DNA of 64,000 nt, from NCBI GenBank assembly GCA_017979445.1, contig CM030716.1, positions 13,429,611 through 13,493,610 on the forward strand, in the 5' to 3' direction. This DNA is from Akebia trifoliata (taxonomy: Eukaryota > Streptophyta > Magnoliopsida > Ranunculales > Lardizabalaceae). A model generated the notes under the pieces. The model saw only the letters and a list, made by a program, of their open reading frames with translations. It ran no database searches and was not told where the DNA came from. Below, in pieces: positions 1 to 11,982 of this stretch. Every line of letters starts with the position of its first letter. Within the stretch, counting starts at the first letter, position 1. The position numbers and the translations under genes are program-made.

Positions 1-2345
1 TTTTATATTTTGAAAGCGTTGAATGATCATCTCATTATCAATGATATCAAACACATCTTTTTCGATATAGGTAACTAAGCAATCATTCATCCATTTATCT
101 CCCATTTGATTACGCAATCGATTATTTATTATGTTCATTGGTTTAAAAGTTCTTTCAACGGTTGTAGTTACCATTGGTAGTATCAAAGTTAATTTCACGA
201 TCAAATACACCAATTGATATATACTATTCCTTTTTGTCTCAATTAACTTCTCTACAAGGCTACTAATTCCTTTAAGTTGTAAAAATTCATTGTTAAAGCA
301 CACATCAAGTATATAAGTCTCAAGTTGATTATCAAGTGCCATAAGCTCCACGTTAGAAAATTATGATGGGTAAAATTGAGCAAGATGAATCAACTTATCC
401 TTATTAAAACAAAAGAATGAATCACATGGATTCAAGCATGCCACACAAAGAAGTAGTTTGGTGTTTCTCTCTATAAAACGATTGTTAAGCTCTTGAAGTT
501 GCAAATCTAATACTGTACAAAATAATTCAACACAATAGTTGTGTAGATTGGTGACTTGTTCAACATTACATCGTGGTCGCTCCCAAACTACATATATGTC
601 ATCCATACTCGGTATAACAATATCATGTCTTTCACAAAAAGAAAAAACTTTCTTAAGTAAAAATTCTCATCAAATATCATTCGTCGTTTGTAACTGTTAC
701 TTAGATACTTTAACCAAGGCCAGAACATTTATAATATCTTAATATTTCCTCTATAGTGATTGTGACAATTCATTTGAAATTCCCAAAATAATTTTCATTA
801 AGTGCATGATGAATATAAAGTCAAAAGATTGAATCGAATCTAATAAGGCACTTGCTTCACCACTTTGTTTAGAATTTATGTCATTCTCTTCAACAATCAA
901 AAACACATCAACAGTAGAAGAAAATATATAATCAAACTCATCAAAATATCATAATGTGAGTCCTAACGTGTATCACTAGCTCGTTGGAGGCTAGTTTCTT
1001 AATTCAAACCACGTCAATTTGAAATTTCACCAATGTTCCGTGTTTGAATAATATTACTAGCCCATTTTTCTCTTAAAATATCTCGGTGTTTGCACAAAAC
1101 TTCCACAACATTCAACAAATTAGCAAGAATATTAAAAAAATTATCAATTTGACTGTGATTTTTTACAACAGTTATAAGTATTAGCTGAAGTTGATGAGCA
1201 AAACAGTAGACATAAAAAGTAGATTGATTTTCTTTCATCATGAAACTTTTGAGGCCATCAAATTCTCCTCTCATATTACTAGTTTTGTCGTAACTTTGTC
1301 CGCGTAATCTTGACATACTTAATCTATGTCTTGAAAATAATGTTTTAATTACTGTTTTCAATGATAAAGTCATTGTGTTACTAACACGGACAATGCCGAG
1401 AAACTACTCAATAACATATCCTTTTTTTATCCACGTAACAAATCAGAACTGTTATTTGTTCTTTGATTGATACGTCACGAGATTTGTCAATCAAAATAAA
1501 AACTAGATTATTTTTAAAATCATTGATTATTGTATTGATAGTTTCACTTGCAATACAATGCATGTCATCCTTTTGTGTATCATATAATATTATCTTCAAA
1601 AAATTTAGAGCATTCCTTAATACAATTTTTTTTACAATTTCATTATGATTTGAAAGAAATTGTAGAAATTCAATAAGTTTTCATGATTTCTTGAATATTT
1701 GAATTCATCGTGACCCTGAAAGGCTAACCCTTGAATTAAAAGAAATCAATTACAATAGATTGTTGCAATTAAACGAATTCGATACTATTTTCTAGTCTGA
1801 TTAGATTGTCGTAAATAAGCAACTTCAATGTGTTGATTTTGGTTCATTAAATCTTGACATTTTCTCTAAGTTTTGTTATGGGTGTTATTTGAGTATCTAA
1901 CATGGATTTCAAATTTTTCATTCTTTTTTTTAATGTATGAATCTCACAGTAATAAAAGAATCACAATTGACTTGCTCCTCAAAATCAATTATCAGAAAAT
2001 AGCAAAATAAGCAAAATGCAGCGTCTTTCTTAATACTATACTTTAACCAATTTCCAAAATTATTAAACCAAGTTGAATTCAAATAACGTGACATCTTCCC
2101 AAATTTTCTTTGATGAAATTATGTTCACGAAGTTGACATAGGTTTTTTTGTAAGTAGGCTCTTCAAATTTCATCTTGATCATTAGAATTATAATCTAAAA
2201 TTTTCATTCGTAACCCAATATCTGAAGGAAGACCTAGGTTGATTTCAACATGACTATGCTTTGAACATCGTTGCATGTCATCATCACGAGGGTCATTTCT
2301 TACTCGAGTAATGGATGGTTGTTTAAAATTAGTCTTTCTTATAAA
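1..2345 (-). pseudogene. Decayed TTF-type zinc finger / ZMYM1-like protein (hAT transposase-related), runs off window
   Basis: Reverse-strand translation gives, in order, pieces typical of plant TTF-type/ZMYM1-like proteins: an N-terminal stretch with DPRDDDMQ and NLGLPSD near 2215-2330; the core LRGQSYDKTSNMRGEF followed by FYVYCFAHQLQL near 1160-1310; a later block with LQELNNRF and LLCVACLNP near 370-520; and DNEMIIQRFQN at 8-40. The family derives from hAT transposases, and the C-terminal part is the hAT dimerisation region. The pieces lie in different frames and are separated by stops, so the copy is dead. The last few codons would lie beyond position 1. No terminal repeats could be assigned. 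Whether it was a transposon copy or a domesticated host gene cannot be decided here. Confidence 0.8.
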
Positions 2346-2597
2346 AAATTTATCTATATATAATTCACAAATTTAATTAATTTAGCTAGATATCAATATT
2401 TTTAGCATATTTTTATATATTAAAGATATATATTATTCTATCATAGAAATTTATGTAATCTAACGTTGAAAATTAATTTTACATGTAAAAGAAAGGTAAT
2501 AAGAACTAATTTAATTTTAATCATAATTAATAATTTTAATGAATAATAAAAATTAAAGTTAATAACATCATAATTTCACTAGCATAATCAATAACTA

Positions 2598-2894
2598 ACA
2601 AATGGGACTTTACCCTAATATATTCATAAAATAAATAATAATATTTAATTAAAAAATTAACAATGGGGTTCCGCCCCTTGTATATTCATAAAAAGAAAAA
2701 TAATATTTCATCAATAAATTAACAATAGGACTTCACCCCCTCATATATTCATAAAAGGAATAACAATATTTCATCAATAAGTAAATAATAGGATTCCGCA
2801 CCTCCATGTATATTCATAAAAAGAATATAAACTTTTCATTACTAAATTAACAATTGGGGCTCCACCCCCTATACATTTATAAAAAGAAATAATG
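2598..2894. repeat. AT-rich tandem repeat, about five units of 61-65 bp
   Basis: Units start near 2598, 2659, 2721, 2784 and 2849. Each carries a short GC-richer core (a GGGNTTCCRCCCC-like stretch), then TATATTCATAAAA and an AT-rich spacer. Units differ by point changes and small indels, so the array is old or under no constraint. Confidence 0.8.
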
Positions 2895-3179
2895 ACATGA
2901 GTTTAAAGTGAGTACCTTTAAAGTTTTAAGTTAATTTTGATATTTGAATGATAGAATTGGAAGAGTTTTGATCGTTAAATGATCAAGGCTTAGGTTAGGT
3001 AGTAAATTGAAAAATTCCTACAAAATTAATTTTTCAAAGATGTGTGATTTTAAGGCAAAGTCATGGTTAAGATTCCCTCAGTGATTATCATGACTTAGGC
3101 CAAAATTAATGCCCATCTTTGTTTAAATGGTACAAAACCTTTATTTTCTTTTTCTTTTTCCTAAAAATAATTATAGCTT

Positions 3180-3310
3180 TAAGGTTAACACTTTTGGTGG
3201 AGAGAGAAGGGTGCCTAACACCTTCCTCAATCTATAATCAAATCCATTACCTAAATCTTAGGTAGATCGATTATTTTATCCGTTCGAGAGTCATTATGAT
3301 AAAAAAAAAA
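3180..3310 (-). repeat. Short retroelement block with the motif GTGTTAGGCACC
   Basis: Contains GGTGCCTAACACCTTCC at about 3210. The reverse complement of this motif recurs at about 62461 and 63851, and the same orientation recurs at about 26473, each time in retroelement-like surroundings. It is read here as a fragment of a conserved untranslated part of a large plant LTR retrotransposon. That identity is inference; the recurrence is visible. Confidence 0.4.
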
Positions 3311-3425
3311 TCAACATTTTCTAAAATACTTTTCGAGTGGTCATTCACACCATTTGCTAAAAATGAATGGTAGTTACTCCAATCCACATACTATTGATCT
3401 TTCGAATTCAAAAATTCATAAGTAC

Positions 3426-3708
3426 TGTTAGGATACAATATTTTATTTTAATATGTTAGGATAATAAGATATATTATTTTAGTAATTTTATTAATTGAGG
3501 AATCTATTGTCAATTAGGATTTTCTTATTTATGACTCTTTTTATTTTATTAATTTAAGATTTTTTTTCCAAATTGTTGGAGTCATAAACTCTATATATTA
3601 ATTAATATAATTTGTATTTCTCAAAATATAAAATAAATAAATTAGTGTTTGGAAGAAGATTCTCCTTGAGTGGATCAAACTTTTGCATAGGATTCAAGAA
3701 TCCTATCA
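3426..3708 (+). repeat. 5' LTR of the short retrotransposon
   Basis: Begins TGTTAGGATACA and ends CCTATCA, two bases before the primer-binding site. It aligns with 4699-5002 over its length, including the shared stretch GGATCAAACTTTTGCATAG near its end. Confidence 0.8.
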
Positions 3709-3742
3709 TCTAGTATCATAGCCAAAGATCTTGGTGTCTAAG

Positions 3743-4680
3743 ATGGTGGCTATTAAGGAGCTGAGTACGAAAATTGAATCATTTGAGCCTCACCTTGAAC
3801 AACTAACCATCAATATTTTCAAATTGAAAAACAATGATGCAGGCGATTCTAACAACCTTGGAACATTTGGTTTCTAAATAACCGCTAGTTTGGGAAGCGC
3901 CACATGTTCCTACTATTATACAGGAAAGAGTAGAAAATCAACAAAGCGGTATACCAATATAAGGTCATCCACTTCGTATCGATTTTCCAAGGTTCAGTGG
4001 AGATGATCCAGAAGGCTGAATTTTTTAGGCTAAACAGTTGAACGACTTGCTCGATGAACAAATAATTCATTTGGCCTTGGTTTACCTAACTAAAAATGCT
4101 ATAATATGGTATCGTTGGATGATTCTTTCGATTGGATTAATGTCATAGTCTCAATTCACTAGGTCCTTATGCTCTTGCTATGATTCTCAGGAGTTCACAG
4201 ATTTGGGTGCATCATTATCTAAACTCAAACAAATTGATATGATTTGTGAATTTTAGGGTTTATTTAAAAATCTTGTCGGTCGGGTTATCTATTTACTAGC
4301 ATCAATTTTAATTAGTTACTTTGTTTCGGGATTATGTGATGACATACATGTTGGAATTCAATTACTTAGGCTTGCCTCATTAACCGAAGCATTCAACTTG
4401 GCTATTTGACAAAAAGAAATAATTAAGGTAACCTAAGAATTTTATTTGTGTCATCCAACACTACTTGAGTCTAAAACATCTCTCGGGCTTCCTCCTATTT
4501 ATTAACTTTCCCCGATAGTGCAAACAGACTAGCAGTTGAAAGATTTTTTTTCCAATCGTGATGAACTATTCAAACTGTGGCATCGTTGTAAGAAACCCCA
4601 ACTACTCCCTTAGGAAGCCGATGTAAATATACTTAAAAATGAGATTTCTATTGAAATTTTTTTGACTTGAGGACAAGTCA
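3743..4680 (+). pseudogene. Gypsy gag remnant fused to the polyprotein C-terminal end
   Basis: An ATG at 3743 opens a gag-like reading frame (MVAIKELSTKIES). Further on PLRIDFPRFSGDDPEG near 3970-4017 is the typical plant Ty3/gypsy gag motif, and HRCKKPQLLP near 4580-4610 is the zinc-knuckle end. Stops and frameshifts interrupt it. It then passes within about 60 bases into LEDK-like sequence near 4668, which in complete elements lies at the end of the integrase region. Protease, reverse transcriptase, RNase H and integrase are absent. Confidence 0.7.
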
Positions 4681-4698
4681 TTTTGAAGGGAGGGGAGA

Positions 4699-5002
4699 TC
4701 TTAGGATACAAAATTTTATTTTAGTATTTAGGATCATAGGGGATATTATTTTAGTGATTTTATTAATTTAGGAGTTTAGTTGTTAATTATGATTTTATTA
4801 TTTTATTATTTTTTCTATTTTATTAATTTAGGAGGTTTTGTTACTTTAGGAGTCAACTTTCCAAATTGTTGAAGTAATAAACTTTATACATTAGTAAATG
4901 TAATTTGTATTTCTCAAGCAATAAAATAAATAAATTAATGCTTGGAGAAAGATCCCCCTTGAAGTGGATCAAACTTTTGCATAGCTTCCAAGGATCCTAT
5001 CA
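4699..5002 (+). repeat. 3' LTR of the short retrotransposon
   Basis: Diverged direct copy of 3426-3708, preceded immediately by the polypurine tract. It begins TCTTAGGATAC, with the TG end mutated to TC. Confidence 0.8.
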
Positions 5003-6784
5003 TCTAGCCCCCATGTCTCGTTATTTCTTATATAATATTTTTCCTCTCTAGCTCAAATTATATACTCCCAATGAAAGACTTGGTGCTAAAAATTAAAATT
5101 TTAATTAATTAATAATAAGTATTATTTATAGAGTTTTTTTTCCCTCCATTAACCATCTTACAATCTCAGCACAAAATCTATATATATATCCATCCAATCA
5201 ACTATGAATTTAGCAGCTAAAGCGTATTTTTAATTGACGATTGATACGGCAAAGATTGGCCAATTTTATAGGATTTGAAAACCTTTAATTGTTAATTAAA
5301 AACAACTATGACTCATGTTAAAATAATGGTATTTTGAAATAAAAGTTGGTTTAGGTGAAAAATAATCCATTAGAACTTCGAATTATTTGTAGAGGTCTTA
5401 TTCATTGGAAGAAAGATATTAACAAAGGCAAAAAATCATTGGAGAAGTATGTCCTCATGGGTGACCCAATGTACAATGGTTTCTTCCCTTCATAAATACT
5501 ATAGCAATGTCACCCCAAGGTCTATATGATGATCTCTATTATTTATTTCTTTATGTTTCGACTATTAAGATATCATAGTCACAAAATACACTAAATTTTT
5601 GCAAAACTACAAAACAAAAGAAAAGGAGGTGTGTAGCATAAATCACCACTTAATCGATGAAGACGAGAAAATTGGCAATTAGTGCAAAAATTTGATGCTC
5701 CCCAAATTAAAAGAAATGGGCAATTTTATGACAATATACTCTCAACTCAATATTTTTTGCCTATCCTTTTAAAAATTTCCTTGATTTTTTTTTTTTTGTT
5801 GTTGAAAATTTTTCAAATTTATCTGAATTAACCAAATTAAACCCAATATCAAGCAAATGTCAAATCTGAACTTGGTTACTACATGAGTTAGAAACGTTGG
5901 TCACATATTCAAGAGGTTTATGGCCTACTCTCTTGAAAATATCTACCTCCAACATGAAGTTTGGTACGTTTATTGATCATGTTAGGCCTTTTTCATTAAA
6001 TAAGATAGGCATGTTCAAGCATTATATTAAGGTTAGCAAAAAGTATGAATATTACAAGATGATAAAGACAACACTTTACACTCAAAACATAGTTTCTCAA
6101 GTTTGAGGTCTCTTGTTGTTCTACTGTGATATAAATAGCTTGATGCCACACTCTACATATGCTTTATTTCCACCAATCCATAAATATTTGACTTATATCT
6201 GGTGATTAATAGTAATTAGAAATTTCAATCGTAAATGATCACATCTAATGGTTAAAAATCGTCAATGAAAACTAATTACATTTAACGACTCAAAGTCGCT
6301 CATCAAGATGAATTGTGTAAGCCCTTCAAAATTCACCAATCAAAATTATCTTAATTTGGTTAGAAAATTGATCAAAGCCATTTATTTATAATAATAAAAA
6401 ACATGTTAGATTTACATCTACCAAAAGCTAAACTTGAAGAAATTATGAAACTTAATCCAAACCAATTCAAAATCAAAATTTTGGGAAAAAAAGTGAACCT
6501 CACACTGAAAATTTTATTCTCAAAAGGACTTTTGAGAAAATCGTGAGTTTATTTTGATTAAAATTAGTTTATGGTCCAATCAAATAAGTTTTCTAAGATG
6601 ATTGAATTTATTGCTTAGAGAAAAATTGGAACACTAATTAACCATAGGTTAAAGTTTCCAATTTTACAAATTAAGTGATTTCTAATTCAGTTGGAAAGAT
6701 ATCCTTCGATTAGGTCTCCTTTTAATTCGATAATGGACAAAATTAGGAGATTAATTATTATTTATAAATGTAGAGGTTATCCTT
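5003..6784. other. AT-rich stretch without a recognised gene
   Basis: Only short ORFs are present; the longest is 69 codons at 5897-6106 and has no recognisable motif. There is no clear repeat structure. Probably decayed repeat DNA. Confidence 0.4.
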
Positions 6785-7110
6785 TTTGTAAAAATTATCT
6801 AAATAAGCATGGATTTAGGATTTGATTTTGAACAAAACTATAAACCAAAAAATAAATGATAAATATAAAATACCTGGAATCATTTATCCAATAATCAACA
6901 AACAATGCTTTAATCTTGATCATCGAAAAATAGGCGTATTACCCTGACTTTACCTACACCTTGGTGACGAGAACCTCTATCTCAAAAATATGATTATATA
7001 TAGAAAAAGGGGGGACGACCACTTATTTATAAAAAAAGATACTAGGTTTTCTACCCAACGTAGAATTCTAGAATTTGGTAAATAAAATTATATGTTGAAA
7101 AAAGGGGATG
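6785..7110 (-). repeat. LTR-like block, left copy
   Basis: Diverged match to 15895-16240 and 28405-28720, sharing the order: ATCTAAATAAG, AACAAAACTA, a purine-rich GGGGGGACGAC stretch, CACTTATTTATAAA and GTAGAATTCTAG. It lies just beyond the 3' side of the minus-strand copia remnant, so it may be that element's 3' LTR. That link is inference. Confidence 0.5.
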
Positions 7111-7439
7111 GCCCTAAGTATCTAGCTTCATACTCGTCGTATGTCATTCTGATATTTTATTAGCAATCAGTCATGTGATATTCTATATATTTCTATCCAA
7201 AATGAAGGCTTTATCAACATGATATCAAGTCACATCTAGCCCAAGCATTTTTAACACTTTAAGAGTATATCTACTCACAGGCAATAATAATCATGTGTAC
7301 ACAATAATGCATAAATAATGACTACTCACGATTAATTACTTTAAGCAGTAATAAATAGTCTATCAAGAGTATAAATAAAACAATAAATAAGTATAAAAGA
7401 AACTCAATACTTAAATAATGTGATCAAATGACATGACAA

Positions 7440-10400
7440 CTCCAATACAAGTTACATGTTTCTTGAAAATTTTTGGCAGAATGCCTTTTGTTAGAAGGTC
7501 AATTATCATATTACTTGAATCTGTCTTGGCGAACTCAATCAACCCTTCACGGACCTTTTACATACTCAAAGGTATTTTATTTCGATGTACTTGTTACCTC
7601 TAGTCACCTTTCATTCTTAACAAAATCAGTAGCGGCCATATTATCACAATAAATAACAATAGGTCTATGAATGGAATCCACAATCCTTAATTCAATGATA
7701 AAATTCTTTAACCAAACTTCTTGATGACTTGTTTCATAGCACCTAATGAACTTTGAATACATAGTCGAATCTATCTAGATAGTTTATTTTAAGGTTCTCC
7801 ATGAGATAGTGTCACAAGTAAGCATAAAATATAACCTGAAGTAGACTTTAAATTATCATGACATCCATCATGATTTGTACCAGAATAACCAACAACTTAA
7901 AGTTGTATACTTACATAAAGTCTTTTGTTCTTTACAAATATTAGAGTACTTTATTTACTTATCTCCAATAAGTAATATTGCAGTTCTACTGATATATCTC
8001 AAGCGTACCAACAATGTAAGTAATATATGTCGAATGCAAATCATTGCATATACAAGACCGACTGTTGAGGTATACTTTGATGCATCTACTTTCATCTTCT
8101 CAATCTTATTCTTGGGACATTGATCTTTACTGAATATATCGTTTTTTACCACACGAGCTTCACCAGGAGCACATTTATCCATACCAAATCTCTTGAGCAC
8201 ATTTTAAATGTATGCTCTTTGTGAAAAATCCAAAAGCTCAACTTGTCTATCTCTATGAATTTTAATCCCTAGAACATATTAAGCATCTCCCATATCTTTC
8301 ATGTCAAAACTTCTTGATAGAAAATTCTTTGTCATACAAGAGACGAACATCATTATTTGTTAATAATATATCATTAACATAGAGCACAAAATGATGAATC
8401 TACCCCTACTCATCTTGAGATGTATGCACTTGTCGACAATATTTTTTTTTAAATCGTATCCAGTCACCACTTGATCAAATTTTAAATACCACTGTTCATT
8501 TTTATAAATTTTAAAATCATCAGGTTGTGTTATATAAATCTCCTCTTACAATTCACCATTTAAAAATGTAGTTTTTACATCCATCTGATGTCACTCTAAA
8601 TCATAGTGTGTTACTATAACCATGATAATCTTTAGTGAATCCTTAGAAGAAATTGGGAAATAAGTCTCATTGAAGTCAATACTTGGTTTTTGCCCAAAAA
8701 AACCCTTTGCCACAAACCTTGTTTTAAATCTCTCGACCTTATCTTTTGAATCTCTTTTCATTTTGAAAACCCATTTAAATTATATTATCTTACAATTTTC
8801 TAGAAGTGTCGTTAGTTTCCATACTTCATTTTTTTCATATATCTCAATTTTTTTTTTATTACTTCCTACCAGAATTGGAACTCATTTGAGTCCATAATTT
8901 CTTTGAATGTTGAAGGATCATCTACATCGTAATTCTTTACATTTTATTTCTGAAAATACACTTCATAATCATCTATAATAGTAGATCTGCATTCTTGAGT
9001 AGACATTCTAATGTGAATGAGTGATTGTGGAACTAAGACAATCATTGCTTAAGAAGTGGGTTTTGGTTGAACAATTGCCTATTCTTCTATAATAATTGTA
9101 CGGACAAGTGAAGCTACCAAATAAAGTAAAGGCTATAGAATAAAATACATTGGTGAATCATTAAATTCTTTTCAAAGATAATCTTCATTTGTTTTTTACT
9201 CTTACTATTTTGACCATATTCAAGAAATCTAGCATGATTAGTTTCAATAATCTCCATATGTCTTGATAGACAGAAAAATCTATAACCCTTCAATTTTTCT
9301 AGATAGCTAAAGAAGTGACAAGTCATCGTTCGAGAATCAGGCTTCTTTTGATTTGGATTGTATAACTTTGCCTCGACCCACAAACATGAAGATGGATAAT
9401 GTTTGGTTTTCTGTCAGTCAGTAACTTGAAATGAGTTTTTAGAACTTCTTTACATGGAACTCTATTAAAAATGTATATTGTAATCTTCAAAGCTCTATCC
9501 CAAAATTTTTCTAATAAGCCTAAGTGACTCATCATACTATGAACAACTTCTTGATAAGTTTGATTCTTTTTTTCAACAACACCATTTTACCTAGGCGTTC
9601 CAGGTGTATTATATTGAAGAACTATTCATTGTTCCCTAAAATATTTATCAAATTTCTGATAATTTACATCATCATTATTCATCTTCCCATAACACTTTTC
9701 ACCTTTATTAGATCTAACAACTCTGAACTTCATTTTTAGTAGCTTCTCAACTTTTACTTAACATATTTTGAAAACTTCTAATACATCATCTAGTAGCTTC
9801 AAGTTTCCGTTGCTTAATCATCTTACCTTTAATGCAATTTATACAGACATCAAAATATGAGAAATTTAGAGGGCTTAGAATTCCTTCCTTAATTAAGGAC
9901 TAGTCTTTTCTTGGAAACGTGGCATAATCTTAAATGCTACAACAAGAAAGAATTTTCTAATGAACTTAGACGCTTAGACCTCAGAAAATACGGATCAACA
10001 TATTAGCATAACAGATAAGGAAACAAATGAATCATCCAAAGATAACTAATAAAGTCTATATATTAATAAATCATATCTAACAATATCATCATGATAAATA
10101 TTGTGTATCTTATTATCTTGAAATATAAAACCATAACCAATAAAGTCCAATCTAGAAATGAAAATGATGCTTCGTCTAAATGATGGAAAGAAAAAAATGT
10201 CTTCTAATATCAAAGAATGTCTTGTATTTAAAATAAGACGATAAGCTCCAGCAACCTCAAATTGTAATGCCTTCGCATTTTCAAGAAAAAGTTTATCCTT
10301 TGGTCTAAGGTTTCACCTATTGACAAACCCCTATAGAGAATGAAAATATGCACAAATGCACCCAAATGAATTCACCATGAGTTTAAAGGAACATCAATTT

Positions 10401-11155
10401 AATTGGACTCATAGAAAATTAGAACTATATTAGTACCTCATGGATTCTTCTACAACTAGTTTTTATAAGCAAAATAATTCATCTTCATGTGCCCCTTCTT
10501 CTTGTAGAACCAGCATTCATTATTCATTGATTTTCCAACTTTTTTTTTCTTTGATTGTTTTCTGATTCTTGAAACCTTTAAATCATTTTCCTTGCTTGAA
10601 GTTCTTGTTGTCATATTTCTTGAAGCTTTTATTCTTAAAATTCTTCTTGCTATTTGTGTGAACTACCAAGTGTCCTGATTCAACCTTTGAACATCTCAAT
10701 CTCATATCATCAATGACACAAAAGGCAATTAGTTTATTCAGATCCCATTTAGTTTATTGTGTATTGTAATTGACCTTAAACATATAATAAGACTTATGTA
10801 GAGATCAAATCGCCATATAAACCAAAAGATCATCTTCAAAAGTAATCACGTGCTCATGGAGACCAATAATAAGTTTAGACGTCTTAAGAATGTGTTCCCA
10901 CATATTTTCATTATCATCATATTTCAAATTCATTAATTGACTCAAATATTCATATTGAACAAATTTCTTGAATCCCACAAACTATTTCTTGATAATCTTT
11001 AATATTTTTTAGTCGAATCTCTGGTCTGAATACCATCTCGAAAAACCTTATTGATAGAAGATCGAATAATCATTTTAGGCAATCTGTTAGTTTTTTCTCA
11101 TTTTGCAAATTGGGTTATCACTAACTCTAAAGAATCTGAAAGCGAAGTCGGTAGC
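7440..11155 (-). pseudogene. Decayed Ty1/copia retrotransposon gag-pol
   Basis: Read on the minus strand from right to left: a zinc-knuckle stretch (NECWFYKKKGHMKMNYF, one Cys lost) near 10480-10525; an integrase end with LLEKFWDRALK, YIFNRVPCKEVLKT and KKPDSRTMTCHFF at 9180-9530; a reverse-transcriptase end with LKRFGMDKCAPGEA and DQCPKNKIEKMKVDASKY at 8050-8200; and an RNase H motif (PIVIYCDNMAA) near 7640-7680. These are hallmark copia pol segments. Frameshifts and stops occur throughout, so it is inactive. Its right side continues into sequence that forms the start of the segmental duplication. Confidence 0.85.
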
Positions 11156-11982
11156 ATGTCCTCAAAAAGAACAAAATTAAAGTTCATACATCCTATCAAG
11201 ATGTTAATATTCATCCTTCAAGATAAATAATTAGTGCCATTAAAAGACTCAATCCCTACTAGACTTTTTTAATTAATAACTCATCCATAACTACAACAAG
11301 ATGGGGTTAAACAATACTATAGATATCGTGGGATTTAATTATTTCAATTCATACTAGGGGTTTTGATCGAATTGTTTCAAATTATTTTATTAAGGGTGAA
11401 ACTTTCCACTCTTCAAGTATAGACAAGTCGAATCATCAAGATTCACCTTTGGGTCAAGATTTCAATATGTTGTATTCCCCCTAAAATCGTGTTGGAATAC
11501 AGACATAGACTTAGTCACTCATGATCTAGTTTGATCCAGATACTATCCATACCTTTAGGACATATGGTTATCATTCTCTCCCATTCACACTTGTGACTAA
11601 TATTCACTATATCTACACAAATATCCCTAAATCACATTTAGATAGAAGTTAGTAATTTTATGCAAAAGAATATCACAAAGTAATTTCAGTGAGATATTAA
11701 GTCCCAAAATTTAGGAATCCATAACTTTCATAGAATAGTCACCTTTAGGAAGACTATTATCCTACTTCCATTACGTTTCTTGAACAATACTTAATTGGTC
11801 TTCCTAAACCCCTATAGGCAAGACATATACCCTAATATATTTAAATTTTCTTTTTAATTATTTTTCTTTTGAATGTGGGTACAAATATTTACAATAATAT
11901 CAATAATTAAAATTATTTATAAAATACAATGATAGAATTTGACATAAAATAGAAATTAATTCTAGATATATTCTCAAAGAAG

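Larger units (their letters stand above)
3426..5002 (+). mobile_element. Short non-autonomous LTR retrotransposon (Ty3/gypsy-derived, pol deleted)
   Basis: Two related direct repeats (3426-3708 and 4699-5002) flank about 1 kb. The left repeat starts TGTTAGGATAC and ends CTATCA. A degenerate initiator-Met tRNA primer-binding site (TAGTATCATAGCC, 3711-3723) follows the left LTR, and a purine tract (GAAGGGAGGGGA, about 4685-4696) precedes the right one. The interior jumps from a gag remnant straight to a LEDK-type end of the polyprotein, so nearly all of pol is missing. The LTRs differ by many substitutions and indels, indicating an old insertion. No clear 5-bp target duplication was found. Confidence 0.85.

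Noticed and set aside
5897..6106. 69-codon plus-strand ORF as a small gene
   Set aside because: No recognisable domain, no repeat of it elsewhere in the window and no flanking signals; kept only as unassigned sequence.
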